Part shown: one piece after another, positions 1 to 10,261 of the stretch
Layout of the letters: every line of letters begins with the position of its first letter
Position numbering within the stretch: the first letter of the stretch is position 1
From: Guyanagaster necrorhizus
Lineage: Eukaryota; Basidiomycota; Agaricomycetes; Agaricales; Physalacriaceae
Reading direction: 5' to 3'
Assembly (NCBI RefSeq): GCF_019112545.1
Contig: NW_025064882.1
Location: 1,440,928-1,504,927, forward strand
DNA: 64,000 nt
Translations under genes and position numbers: made by a program
Notes under the pieces: model-generated
The model's input: the letters and a program-made list of their open reading frames with translations, nothing else
What the model was told of the DNA's origin: nothing
Database searches by the model: none

Positions 1-1805
1 TTATTGTAGTAGAATCCTTTCATTCTGTAAATAACGAGGTTAGAAGATGGAGCGAAAGGATAAATAAAAGAAGTACGCAAGAGCATGTCCTTTACAATAA
101 CCATAATACGCAAGCTTGAATCCCGGATTAATAGTCCGCAGTGATTCAGGAGGTGGATTTTCATCGACTGCACGTATCAGATCGTTCGCTCTTTTTAACA
201 GTTCTTCCAGGTACTGTTCATTACCAGCAGGTTTTTCAGCATACGCCTAATAGTGGGATGAACCAGTATGAATGCTGGGCACATTTCAGCGGACATACCT
301 CCATTAGTGCGTGGAGATGCATGTTCCGAACCCCCCGCACAAAGGTCAAGTCAAACACCGTGCCGCGTTCCTCCCTAAAAACGATTTGAGACCCTGTTGT
401 TGATCGATGACGCCACGACACACCTAGGAACATCACGGAAGACTTCACGACCCCATTCTAAGATATCGAGAACCGTGATTAGAAACTCTAGCTCGAGAGC
501 ACGGAGACCCCTAAATCGGCCTTCCATGAATGCTCTCATAATCAAGCAGCTACATTAGAAATAGTTAGCGCTGCCTCTTCCAATTAAAATTCATTTACCG
601 AACCGTGACACTGATTGCAGGACGGACATTGCTCCATCCATCTGTCTGCAATCGTGCCTGCACTTCTTTCTTAACTTGAGCGGGTCCTCCATCAGTCCAT
701 GCTCCGCTTCTCGTCGCTTCAAGTTGCACTGTAAAGGAAGATGAAGCAGTTGACCCAACGACTATAGGGAAGATGGCGTTTACCCTGCAGGTTATACATG
801 GAAACAAACTGAGGGTCTGAAATATGAAATGTTCTATTATCTGCGAGGACGGCATTACTGATGGAAGCAAGGACCTGAAATATGAGTTAAGTATTTGAAT
901 ATGCATAGACTTGAGGGAAAAACGCGCACACCCAAGTGCCCCATTAAAGCTACGCCAACTTTCTTCGTGGTCTTCATCTTGCTGACACCGTCGGTAAATT
1001 CCTATAGTACACATGAGTGACTATTCATATTAAAGTGGTCACCACAAACCTGGGCAGCAGAGTAAATGACCCAAGCCTAGATAAAAGTCAGCTACAGTTT
1101 GTAAGACAACGATGAACGTACACTGCTGTTATAGTTGCCTTCTGAAGCGAGCCGCGGGAGAAGAGCCTCCGCAGCGGTCCAAGGAAGCTGGGAGGTATCA
1201 CGCGCTGACAACGTAAAAGATCGTTCCGGTTGGGCCTTTAAGTCCTCCAAAGCTGCTCGAGAAGTGTTAAGACCAGCCTGGTACTGCTCACGCTTCCTGA
1301 CTTGAGCAGTGGACGGATTCTCCGTGGAAAGGGCATCTAGCGCGTTTTGCCAATCTTTAACACTCTGCCAATACTCCATAACCATCTGTCTCAAGACGTC
1401 AGTGAGAAAGAAAAGGCCGGACAGGATTTGCAAACATCATGAGCAGTAGCCAGCCGTGCATAGGCTTTTGCGCACTTTGGATCGATGCTGATGGCCTAGA
1501 GTCAAAAAGATGGTCAGTATAGTTATCATGAACGCGTCGTGGCGAAGTTGAGTGCTCACTTGTCTGGCGTCGCTGGCTGCATTGAGATATCTAAACGACA
1601 TTCAGTCGATACGTGCTATCATTCTATGCGTCAAAGTCACCCACTCTTTTGTATTCAAATAACACGCCGCTCGATTCGCGTACAAGATAGCATTGTCGTT
1701 ATCTGCCGCAATCGCTTCAGTGTACTTGAGGATAGCGCCAGAAAAATCCTTTTGGGAAAACAGCTTGTTTCCCTCGTCTTTGAGCTGAGTAGTAGTCGGG
1801 GGCAT
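1..1805 (-). CDS. TPR-repeat protein, 3' end beyond the left window edge
   Basis: The N-terminus (ATG at 1803-1805) begins MPPTTTQLKDEGNKLF and is a classic tetratricopeptide pair: GNKLFSQKDFSGAILKYTEAI followed by NAILYANRAACYL, then AISIDPKCAKAYARLA near 1440-1490. Such TPRs bind the C-termini of Hsp70/Hsp90 or other partners. Downstream exons read through about 1420-1105, 1070-1044, 985-850, 715-595 and 550-60. The C-terminal region (AWTDGGPAQVKKE, then RGLRALELEFL near 505) resembles a large agaricomycete family of TPR proteins with a conserved C-terminal domain. The last visible exon (1-9, after an intron with ACAG at its end) is still open, so the stop lies outside the window. The junction after the first exon (about 1635) does not give a clean phase with the next exon (about 1590), so its exact splice sites are uncertain. 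The family's cellular role is not known to me. Confidence 0.8.
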
Positions 1806-3083
1806 TGTATATAAGTAAAAAGGATGGAAGGTTGGTACGTATTTACATTTTATCGGTAAATAGTCGGTTGGTTTGGACATTTTCTAAGACGTTTTAGAAG
1901 ACAGTTATCTTGACATGCTCGGTTGCCTGCGCTCATTCGAACAGAACTACAGCTGGAATTGGCAGAGCCTCTCTGTACATGGAATATTGAAAGCAGGACA
2001 ATGGTGCCAGTCAGGTGCCCCGTACTTCAGTTTAAGTATCGCACTGTCTTTGCCAAGTTCGCTTAAATATTTCGGACCTTTATCGGTTCGAATGGAGGTC
2101 GCCGTGCGGACACGGTCATGCCATTTGACCTGCCTGCCCTAAACGGGTGTCCATTCCGTTTTGGGCGGCGTCTTCTTCACTTCTCTTCCACCATCTCTGG
2201 CCTTCTCCAGTGCTGGGAGCTCATCGCCCGGACGCCTCTCAGTGGCGTTCTGTCTGGACATCAATTGGAAACCTCCGTCTGGACTCGTATAATTCACTTT
2301 GCCGCAATGGGTGTAGAGCGGTCAACGGACGTGACGAAATCCATGAAAAATTCTCATCTCAACCAGGAAGCATGGCAGCAGTGAGTATGCACCAAGTTAT
2401 ATTAACTCGTCGTGTTCTGGAATTTGCTTCAGAGTTCTGTTGTTTGATCACGTCCCTGAAAACGAATGATAATAACGCAATTCTAACAAAGGCGAATGCC
2501 CATCGCCAGTTTGCGAGCCTTTGGTGATTTCTGTGGCCATCCGAGTCGCCATCAGACACTACTTCGTACAGCAAGATTTACCCCGTGTATTCAACCAAGC
2601 ACAAGCATACATACTTCTCTAAACTCTTTGTTTCAGCAACGTAAGATGGGCTATGAATCCTGCAGAGTCGAGCCCAGTTATTAGAGCGCTTGGCAAGAAT
2701 TTGGACGTCACCATGACATGGACGAGACCAAGAGTTACAGCGGCGACGATGCAATTTATCTTACCCACCCGATTTTCAGGGCATATGGTGGGTAACTTAT
2801 TTGTTTAACGTTAAACCCTGTACTCCTAAAGTTTTAATTGGTATTTATAGCGCTGCCGTAGATCATAACGCGAAGAAAGTGCCAATCAAATTTCCAGTTC
2901 TGTCGCTGCCCTTGCTACTTCTAGCCAGATTGCTGGAGGCCGTCTAATACGGAACGCATTGCATTCTGTAGTATGTTGCGCCCCATATCCGTTTTGGATC
3001 TACGCTGCTCCCGAGTCGGGTCTCATCTGTCTTTTTATGAAGCCATTCTGCACGCCCTTCTTTTACTCAACTACCATCTCATC
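1806..3083. other. Intergenic stretch between TPR gene and P450
   Basis: Holds the divergent upstream regions of the TPR gene (minus) and the P450 (plus). Several short open frames exist (for example about 2118-2527 plus) but none has recognisable domains, consistent splice sites or conserved-looking composition. I see no supported gene here. Confidence 0.5.
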
Positions 3084-5258
3084 ATGTCTGTGTCGACCTT
3101 ACAAGGACTGGCTCCTTCGTTTGATTTCTCTGGTGTCTGTAGTTCTGCTGCAGCAGTTGGAGCAGTAAGTTCTGTCAGGTGCTCATACGTTACGTATCTC
3201 AAGGTACTTTCACTATCAGGCAACTACCTTGTATCTCAATCATAATGAGTACCGTGGTGACACTGCGGTTGTTGTTTGTGCTTTGGCCTGGGCGTCGGTT
3301 TTTGGCAGAGGCATCTTCAAAGGACTTAGTATCAGCCAGTCCTTAGGGATGGCGACTGGTGGACTGGCGTCGTTCTTGGGGACAATGATCGCTATTGCCG
3401 TCGCTTACCGTCTATCACCTCTGCACCCGCTTTGGCGCTTCCCTGGCCCCTTCCTCAATAAGATCACGTCGCTGAAGACCATGCACATGGTGTCTACTGG
3501 TCATCGTTACACTATTATCAAGGGGCTTCATGAGCAGTATGGTAAATTTGTTCGAACTGGTGTGTCTCATTGATTTTCCTTCATCCACGGAGAGTAATAG
3601 TGGTTAGGTCCCAACACACTCTCTATTGCATCTGTCGAAGCCGTGCACCCCATCTACACGACTGCACAGAGCATGGATAAGAGCATGGCGTACCGTCCTG
3701 GACGTGCCCCAGTCGGAGGATTGTTCTTCACTCCCGAAAGAGATATCCACAACATTCGCCGAAAAGCTTGGGCTGGTGCCTTCAGCGCTAAGTCGTATGA
3801 TCTCTTCGCGCTCTTCTTTTCTTCAAAGTGATTCGAGCATTTTTAGACTTGTCAAGCTTCTTGCCGTCGTTGATAAGCGCACGAAGCAAATGATTAAAGT
3901 CATGGACAAACGTCGTGGTGCTGATGGTGTGATTGACATGTCTGAGATCATTCGTCATTGGGCATATGATTTGATGGTCAGGAAATAATTCTCTCTGCTC
4001 ACGCGATTTCTCTTACTGATGATGTCTTAGGCTGAGATGACTTTTGGTGCAACAAGTGACGTCGTAAGTGTTGTCGGTCCAATTATCTGAATAGCATGGC
4101 TCCAAAGTGACCCAGGAACTTATGGCTGATGGTGACCCAGAGAATGTCTCTGAGAATGCTCAAAACGCCACAGTGGTTTTCGAAGTGTGAGCCCACTCCG
4201 CGTGATTTTTGAATATACCCTAATCGTTCCTATGCAGACTTGGTGAAGCGCCTTCTATCTTCGACATTGCGTGGAACTTGCCCGCTTCGGATGAGTTCCA
4301 TGTCCTGGAGAAGACCGCCACAAAGCTCATGGACGTTAGGAAGCACATAACTGGTGATGACATTGCGTCGTACCTGGTAAGATGCACTATCGGACTTATG
4401 ATACGGATTCTCATACAGTGTATTCCAGCTTGGTGAGAAGGGTGGTGAGCGTCTTGGTGATGAAGACCTCAACATTGACTCTGCCTTTGCCATTGCCGCC
4501 GGTACGTACATAGAATGTTGCAAGAGCCAGTATCCACTGATATATCTCATGTTAGGATCTGACACCACGGGAGGAACCCTTACTATCCTTCTGTTCTATC
4601 TCCTCCGTGACCGTGCTGTCTACAAGAAACTTCGTGATGAACTTGATGCTCATTTCCACAGCCTCGATGAAATCGATGATCCTAAGGGCCTCCAAGAACT
4701 CCCCTACCTCAATGGTGTTGTCTGGGAGGGTCTTCGTCTTGGTACCCCATTTGGTGGTCTCCCCCGTGTTGTTGGAGAGGGTGGGTGTACGATTGACGGT
4801 GAATTTATACCCGAGGACATCATTGTGGTAGGCTCCTTGCGTGATGTTTCCAGCTTTACATCTGAGAACATCTACAGTCGGTCCCACCTTATACCCAGCA
4901 AACCAGTCCAGAGAACTTCTACCCCTTACCTATGGAATTCTTGCCAGAAAGGTGGCAGCCTGAGGGTCTTGGTCCGGAGACAATCACCAAGAAAAACGCG
5001 ATGTTGTGTTTCTCATATGGTCTGTCACATTTACCTCTGAGGAGATATTCACAAACATTGTTCACAGGTGCATTCAGTTGCCTCGGCAAGATCTTTGCTA
5101 CGCAGGAACTTCACCTCACAGTGGCCAAGCTCATGATGGCATATGACATGGAGCTTCCCAGATCATTTGACCAACAGAAGTTCCAGGATGGTATACTGAA
5201 TATGCGCACAACACTTTTTGACTACCCCCTCGCTATTACAGCTACGGCTCGCGACTAA
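3084..5258 (+). CDS. Cytochrome P450 monooxygenase, 559 aa, 11 exons
   Basis: Haem-thiolate monooxygenase, presumably anchored in the ER by its N-terminal hydrophobic segment (around FLGTMIAIAVAY) followed by a proline-rich hinge (PLWRFPGP). Exons: 3084-3164, 3220-3559, 3608-3794, 3847-3976, 4031-4063, 4095-4186, 4238-4376, 4429-4501, 4556-4827, 4878-5019, 5068-5258; these join in one frame to 560 codons. All diagnostic motifs are present: FVRTGPN after the hinge, I-helix AGSDTT (split by the intron 4502-4555), K-helix ExxR as EGLR, PERW, and a perfect haem loop FSYGAFSCLG with the ligand Cys codon at 5079-5081. It resembles the basidiomycete P450s often annotated as 'high nitrogen upregulated P450 monooxygenase'; I cannot assign a CYP family or substrate. 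It has no secondary-metabolite core gene next to it. Confidence 0.93.
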
Positions 5259-5790
5259 TTCGAGTCCCAAGAGGTCTCATTTAGATGTATTTAATACTAT
5301 AATTGCTAAGCATAGCATCACTAAACCGGAACCTAATACAGCATGTTATAATAATAGCTATTTCAAGGGTTAACTGTCGTTTGCAAGCCTGCGTGTCGAC
5401 GATAGCACTCATGACAACACTGAACAACGCACACATTCGCATTACCGGAGCGAATCCTAAAGAACGACGACATGACCTCTGGTGGATGCGAGGAATTGGT
5501 AGTGTCGTCGTCAACGCTCTTGATTAGCAATTCCACTTCTTCGTATTCTTTAAGAGTCTCATTGGATAGTTCTTGCTGAAAACGCTGGAAGATTGTGACT
5601 TGGATGAGACAAATGGGGTATAGCGGAATAGACGTACCTCCCTAAGTGCGGAGATATATATATATTTCGAACCCCACGAAAGATGTGATTTTCTCATATA
5701 ACAATAAGATCATACCAAGTATGCAGAATGGATGTCCCAAACCTATGTTCAAGGACTCATCGTTTCTCGCTTCTGTTCAAAGGGGCAATG
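5259..5790. other. Intergenic stretch after the P450
   Basis: No supported gene. A short AT-rich run (atatatatat near 5653) is present, and the string CCTAAGTGCGGA (about 5640-5651) recurs exactly upstream of both protease-fold genes near 38798 and 57996. Confidence 0.4.
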
Positions 5791-6230
5791 GACAAACACT
5801 GCTGCTATCATAATTTCCGGGCCACTAACTCAGGAAGAATATCATTGGCTGCGTCCCACGGGGTAATTTCAACGTTGCATCGACTTTAAAGGCTAAAGGA
5901 TTGCTTTCCATTGGTCGGCGAGGCGCATTGCCATCCTCGTACTGTGACTTCTGTTTGGACTCCGCTGGGGTAAGGTATCTAGGGCCCGCTGATCACACTG
6001 GCTTGCTGCTGTCCGACAATCTGGAAATTAACCGGTGAGCATACAAGGATATGTTCCCGTGAGAAAAGCTCACACTATAGGCGCCTGCCAACCTTCCCCA
6101 TGCCTTGGCACATGCGGGGTCCATTTCTGTTGCCCATGTCAGTAAAGCAATGAAGTAGGTCCCTGGCAGTGATCGAAGAAAACCTTTGACGTACGATCCG
6201 GGCGTCCCCAAGACAATCCAAGCTCAGGTC
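5790..6230 (-). pseudogene. Fragment of a second TPR-family gene
   Basis: Read on the minus strand, 6160-6085 gives MDPACAKAWGRLAGAY, the same block as IDPKCAKAYARLATAH of the TPR gene at the left edge. Further on come LTPAESKQKSQYEDG (about 5966-5922) and VEITPWDAANDILPELV (about 5869-5820), equivalent to the linker and PWTAAEALLPRL part of the first gene. The pieces lie in different frames with a stop between them, and neither the N-terminal TPR exons nor the long C-terminal domain are found. It is therefore a truncated, frame-broken paralogue of about 110 residues, squeezed between the P450 and the hydrolase gene. Confidence 0.7.
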
Positions 6231-6262
6231 ACACTTTTGAGCAGAACATAAGATAATTATAA

Positions 6263-7264
6263 TCACTGTTGGTCAGAATGGACAATAATGGTGCCCTCCG
6301 CCTCCTCGATAAAACGCTTCCAGATGCCATCTAATTCATACAACGCAGCTATATGTCCACCTTGCACCCATTCGAGCTTCGCGTTGGCGTAATTACCGAC
6401 AAGCCACTTTGCCATGTCGGGACCTAGCTCATCACTTGTCGATGCGACAACCAACAAAGGCCGCTTCGAATGTTCCTCATCCAGTTGATTAGGGCAGAAA
6501 CCCCAATCACAATGAAGATCATCAGATGTCTCCAAGAAACCTTCCCGCCACATTGCAATACTGCACTTGGCATTCTCCGCAAACTCTCTCTCGAGCTGAC
6601 CCTCAGCAATGCCATTCTGTTCCCTCCACTTCGCAAAAGCCTTGCGCTCCCTTTCGTCTGTTTTGTCGAAGAGGATTTTCCTGATGAGAACTTCGGCTCT
6701 CTCGACTGTACCCATCTGTGCCGATATCGCTGCCACTAGCATTCGGGGAATGGCTCTGAAAGGGAATAACTGGGAGGGAGGCCCGACTGAGATATAGTTC
6801 TGCCACGTCATTCCCTTCGTATATCCTTTGTCCCACTTGAAAGGAGAGAACGGCGCCAGGAGTAGACATCCGACTATTTTGCGCCCAAGCGGAAACGCGT
6901 CGAAGGATGCCCCATAAAGAATTTGGGCAGGAACAGTCCCAAACGAGCCCCCACTGATATATATCCTGAGATTGTCATCATTGGGATGAAGGTGATTAAT
7001 TAACGTTGTAAAGTCGGACGTTAAACTGGCAGGATATGATAAGTCCTTGGGGCGGGGATCAGATTTTCCCCATCCGGGAAGAGTGGGCGCAACAAAATGA
7101 ACGCCCAATTCTCGCAAGGCTGGAGACATGCGAGGTGCTCTTCCAACACCAAATACTCCGTGATAAAAGACGATGACAAGGGAACTGGCTGGATCCCCAT
7201 TGTCTGCGTAGGCTAATCTCCTCCCATCCGAGAGCGTCAGATACTTTTCCAGGGCTTCGGTCAT
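6263..7264 (-). CDS. Alpha/beta hydrolase, 333 aa, intronless
   Basis: Single-exon protein starting MTEALEKYLTLSDGRRLAY; the frame stays open upstream to 7357, but the 7264 start fits the family because the LSDGRRL strand follows directly. Order of elements: oxyanion region HGVFG (after IVFYHG), PTLPGWGKSD, nucleophile elbow GGSFG (Ser within ISGGSFGTVPA), then a cap region rich in helices, the acid in STSDELGPD and the catalytic His in QGGHIAAL. The Ser-Asp-His set is complete, so it should be an active soluble hydrolase (esterase, epoxide hydrolase-like or lipase-like); the substrate cannot be read from sequence. It is convergent with the P450, and the remnant TPR fragment lies just beyond its 3' end. 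Confidence 0.88.
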   Translation of the reverse strand: MTEALEKYLTLSDGRRLAYADNGDPASSLVIVFYHGVFGVGRAPRMSPALRELGVHFVAPTLPGWGKSDPRPKDLSYPASLTSDFTTLINHLHPNDDNLRIYISGGSFGTVPAQILYGASFDAFPLGRKIVGCLLLAPFSPFKWDKGYTKGMTWQNYISVGPPSQLFPFRAIPRMLVAAISAQMGTVERAEVLIRKILFDKTDERERKAFAKWREQNGIAEGQLEREFAENAKCSIAMWREGFLETSDDLHCDWGFCPNQLDEEHSKRPLLVVASTSDELGPDMAKWLVGNYANAKLEWVQGGHIAALYELDGIWKRFIEEAEGTIIVHSDQQ

Positions 7265-8276
7265 GACACGGGGTGGATGCTTTGCTAAATTGTTTAGGCA
7301 AAGTGGAAAGGGGTACGATAACGTGACTTTATAGACTTTATACAGTGGCAATGACACTGATAAAAATCAGAGCCAAGCACGCTATATTTCCAGCGCAGTC
7401 AACCCTGATGACGTTTTTGGATGAAGGCTGCTTGAAGTGAGGTACATGAGTGCGCAGCTACGGCAGCCCAGGCTGAAAGGTATAGGAACCCCAAAGAGCT
7501 CAAGGTCTTTGGAGATGGTTCAGTCGACGAAGGGGGAGTACAAGGAGTACAGGGTAAAAAAGAGTGAGCTCCGAGCTCAAAATATTAATAGCGTGACGAT
7601 CGTATACGATCGTAGATGCAGCGCGACCCTGCCACTTCACAAGTTGGATAACCGGAGACTAGTAGTCAATCTTACTTTATTCGACGCGACTGGACGTGAC
7701 ACCCATCGATTCTTGTTAAGATTCTGCTTAGGTCCTGACAGTGAATATGTAGACTGTTCCTTGCTGTTTTTTTTACAAGATAAGGTCCAGATCCTTGCGA
7801 CCTGAGTTCCTGAAAAATTGACGAGATCGTCAGCGGTTAACATCACATTCGGATACCCCTTGAAGCTGTATATCGGAGTACTGTCATATCCGGGTCCTGG
7901 CACATCAAGGTCCTGGCACATCAAGAAGGTAAACTCAATGGGTCACTAAAGACGAAAACAGCACCTCCATTTCCCGGGTTCACCCAATGCTTTGTCACTG
8001 TCAAAAGCATGAAGTGGAGGATGGAAAGTTAATAATAAGGTGTGACTCGTCGCCAAAAAGGTCTCTGATTAGAGTAAAAACACATGAGATATAAACAAAG
8101 TATGTTAACGACAGACAGAACGACACGAACCCAGTAATGCCAGTAAATGCGAAAAAGCAGAAGAAACGAAGAGGTAAATGTACAGACGATGCAAATGATG
8201 GTGGTCGTAAGTGTCATGATACTGAAGAGCGGTAACGCAAAGGAAGACGAGCAAAACGATAAATGAATGACGATGA
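7265..8276. other. Intergenic stretch with a short tandem repeat
   Basis: No supported gene. Around 7894-7925 the unit GGTCCTGGCACATCAA occurs twice in tandem. A minus-strand frame (7924-7637) has plausible-looking composition (YPNVMLTADDL) but no upstream exon, start context or domain I can name. Confidence 0.4.
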
Positions 8277-10261
8277 TTATCCAAGGAAAGCCAACTCTGT
8301 CACCCGTCTACTCTCCTCGTCCTCGATCTCGCATGTTCCAAGGAGTATACTACCAGGGTTATGTATCGTCGGGCTCAGAGGTTGCCGGGGGCTCGGAGAA
8401 GGAATTTCTGCACCAGTTACTACCGCGAGTTGTCGATTAAAGCCCAAAGATCGCACTGCGCGCAAGCCTCGACGTTCAGCGAGAGGTGGCGAGGGGAGAG
8501 CCAAGGGAATGGTAGGTGATACAGGGAGATCGGATTTTTCCTTCCTGCCCAGAGTTCCTACTAGCGACCGGCGAACCGTTGTTAACGATCGAGAACCTGA
8601 CGCTTTGTCGAGTTTCTTGAAAAGGTTCAGCGACCTCCGACGTTGTCCTTTAATTCGAGACTCTGTCGGAGAGGGAGTAGTCTGTCCCCGCCGCAGCAAA
8701 GAGCTCTCCGGTTCTACAGGAGAATCGGAGGATTTTCCGTCATTTGAAAAGGGAGAGGCGGCCTCCTCTTTCGGGCTTTCAACGATCACGGGGATGTCAT
8801 GAGATGGGAAATCATTCGCCCAAACTTTCCCCGCAGACCTTCGTCCGCTCGTATGGGATTCCGAGCTCGTTGTAACAATAGTAAGTACCTGTGACGTGGC
8901 ATCGATGGAAGGAGTGGCAATGGAAGATTCATCCGACGATTCATGTGAAAGAATAGTCTGTGAACGTCTGCATGACGGCGGCGCAAGGGATCCTTCTTCT
9001 GTACTATGCCCAGTGGACATAGTTGGAGATGCAGGAGGTGTGACCACATTCAAAAAGGTTGGTGAGGGAGGACAAAGCTGCTTCTGGGATTCGATCTTGT
9101 CGACGGGCATTGAACTTGATGCAGCCGATTCTGATGTTTGTCCAGTAGACAAAGCAGACAACACAACGCCTTTCGAAATGGGTGAAGGGGGTATAGGAAT
9201 AAGAGCCGGATCAACGTCAACCGTCTCTGGTACAGACGTAAAGATAGGCGATGGAGGCAACGAGACGAGTGCTGGATCTGGTTCGTGTTCCGAAGGTGTA
9301 TCATGTGAGTGAATGCAGGAAGTAGAGGGGCTAATGTGTAAAGCTGGCGGTTTTAAGCCTTGCTCGTGTAATGGTGTCGCAGAAGTGGGGGAAGGAGCAG
9401 GAGAATCTATCTCAATAACAACCTCCAAGACTTGGGGCTGAGTCAAGTCCGGCGCGCTTGGCGACGTTAGACCACCAAACTTGAAGTGAGTAAGGCGCTG
9501 GCGCTGCTCTGCTTCGGCCGTGCGGTTCTTGGCCTCCCACTCTTCTTTGATCCGATGCGCAGCACTTGGCTGATCATCATCAGTAACGACTTTCAGTTCA
9601 AGACTAGGGATACGTTGATTCTGCTCCAACTCTTGTTGGCTCAAAGGAAGGGGAGGCAGAAGACCGCGTTCACGCAGCGCTGCATCCCTGTTGTACTGGG
9701 GATTTGGGGAGCTGGGAATTGTCGGCGAAACCTTGCGAAACGTGGTCGATATAGTTCGTAATAGGGTTTTCGATTTAGATGCCTGTAGCTGCGGTGTCGG
9801 GGAGCTGTGGAAACGGTCAAAAAAGCACCATATGGATTTTTGACAAACTTACTTCGTCTTGTGGCGTTCAGCGTCAGTAGTCCGCCTTGCAGGAAACTTT
9901 TCCGACAGACTAAAGCAAGACAAGCGTTAAAACAAGGCGGATATTACATATATGTTGCAAAAAAAAAAAAAAAAGCTTACCTTGCGATGACGGATAAGTC
10001 TATTTCTCCGGACACTTTCTCACACGGGGCGGGCTCCTTCTGCCTCGTATTAATAGCAGGGATCTGTGTACTCTCTGCACTCTTCGGACCACTACCCCTT
10101 CTTCCAAGAAAAGTAGCGACAGGTAAGATGAATGCCTTGCGTGCCTTCAAGGACATGCCTCGCAGCGATGAGGTCCTCGGTCGCGTGCTGCGCTCTGGCA
10201 CCGAGGCACTGGAAGGTAGGAGTTTAACAAAGGGCAATTTTGGCGGAAGGAGAGTCGACAT
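8277..10261 (-). CDS. Long Ser/Pro-rich disordered protein, 613 aa, 3 exons
   Basis: Exons 9981-10261, 9853-9885 and 8277-9804 join in frame (1842 nt). The middle exon is only 33 nt; the third exon must use the acceptor TTTCCACAG (ending at 9805) because the nearer CTACAG breaks the frame. The protein is low complexity: an N-terminal basic stretch, a charged segment EEWEAKNRTAEAEQRQRL, then about 400 residues rich in S, P, T and E with many SP/TP sites, ending in ELAFLG. I recognise no domain; it could be a scaffold or a phosphorylation-regulated protein, but that is inference. A possible extra 5' exon exists (MCIFPSIALFFLSL at 10492, donor GTGAGC, acceptor TTTCTAG near 10300), which would add about 40 residues. 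Confidence 0.7.

Noticed and set aside
530..600. Frameshift in the TPR gene at GCTTGATTATG, read as a damaged AWIM motif
   Set aside because: Using the donor at 597 and the acceptor ATGTAG, the exon joins in phase to give VRCLIMRAFMEG, so no indel is needed.
7637..7924. SUMO-protease-like start suggested by YPNVMLTADDL
   Set aside because: The resemblance is a few residues only; the catalytic region and further exons are not present nearby.
9957..9974. Poly-A run as the tail of a retrocopied gene
   Set aside because: It lies inside an intron of the disordered-protein gene (next to the donor on the minus strand) with no target duplication or processed gene beside it.
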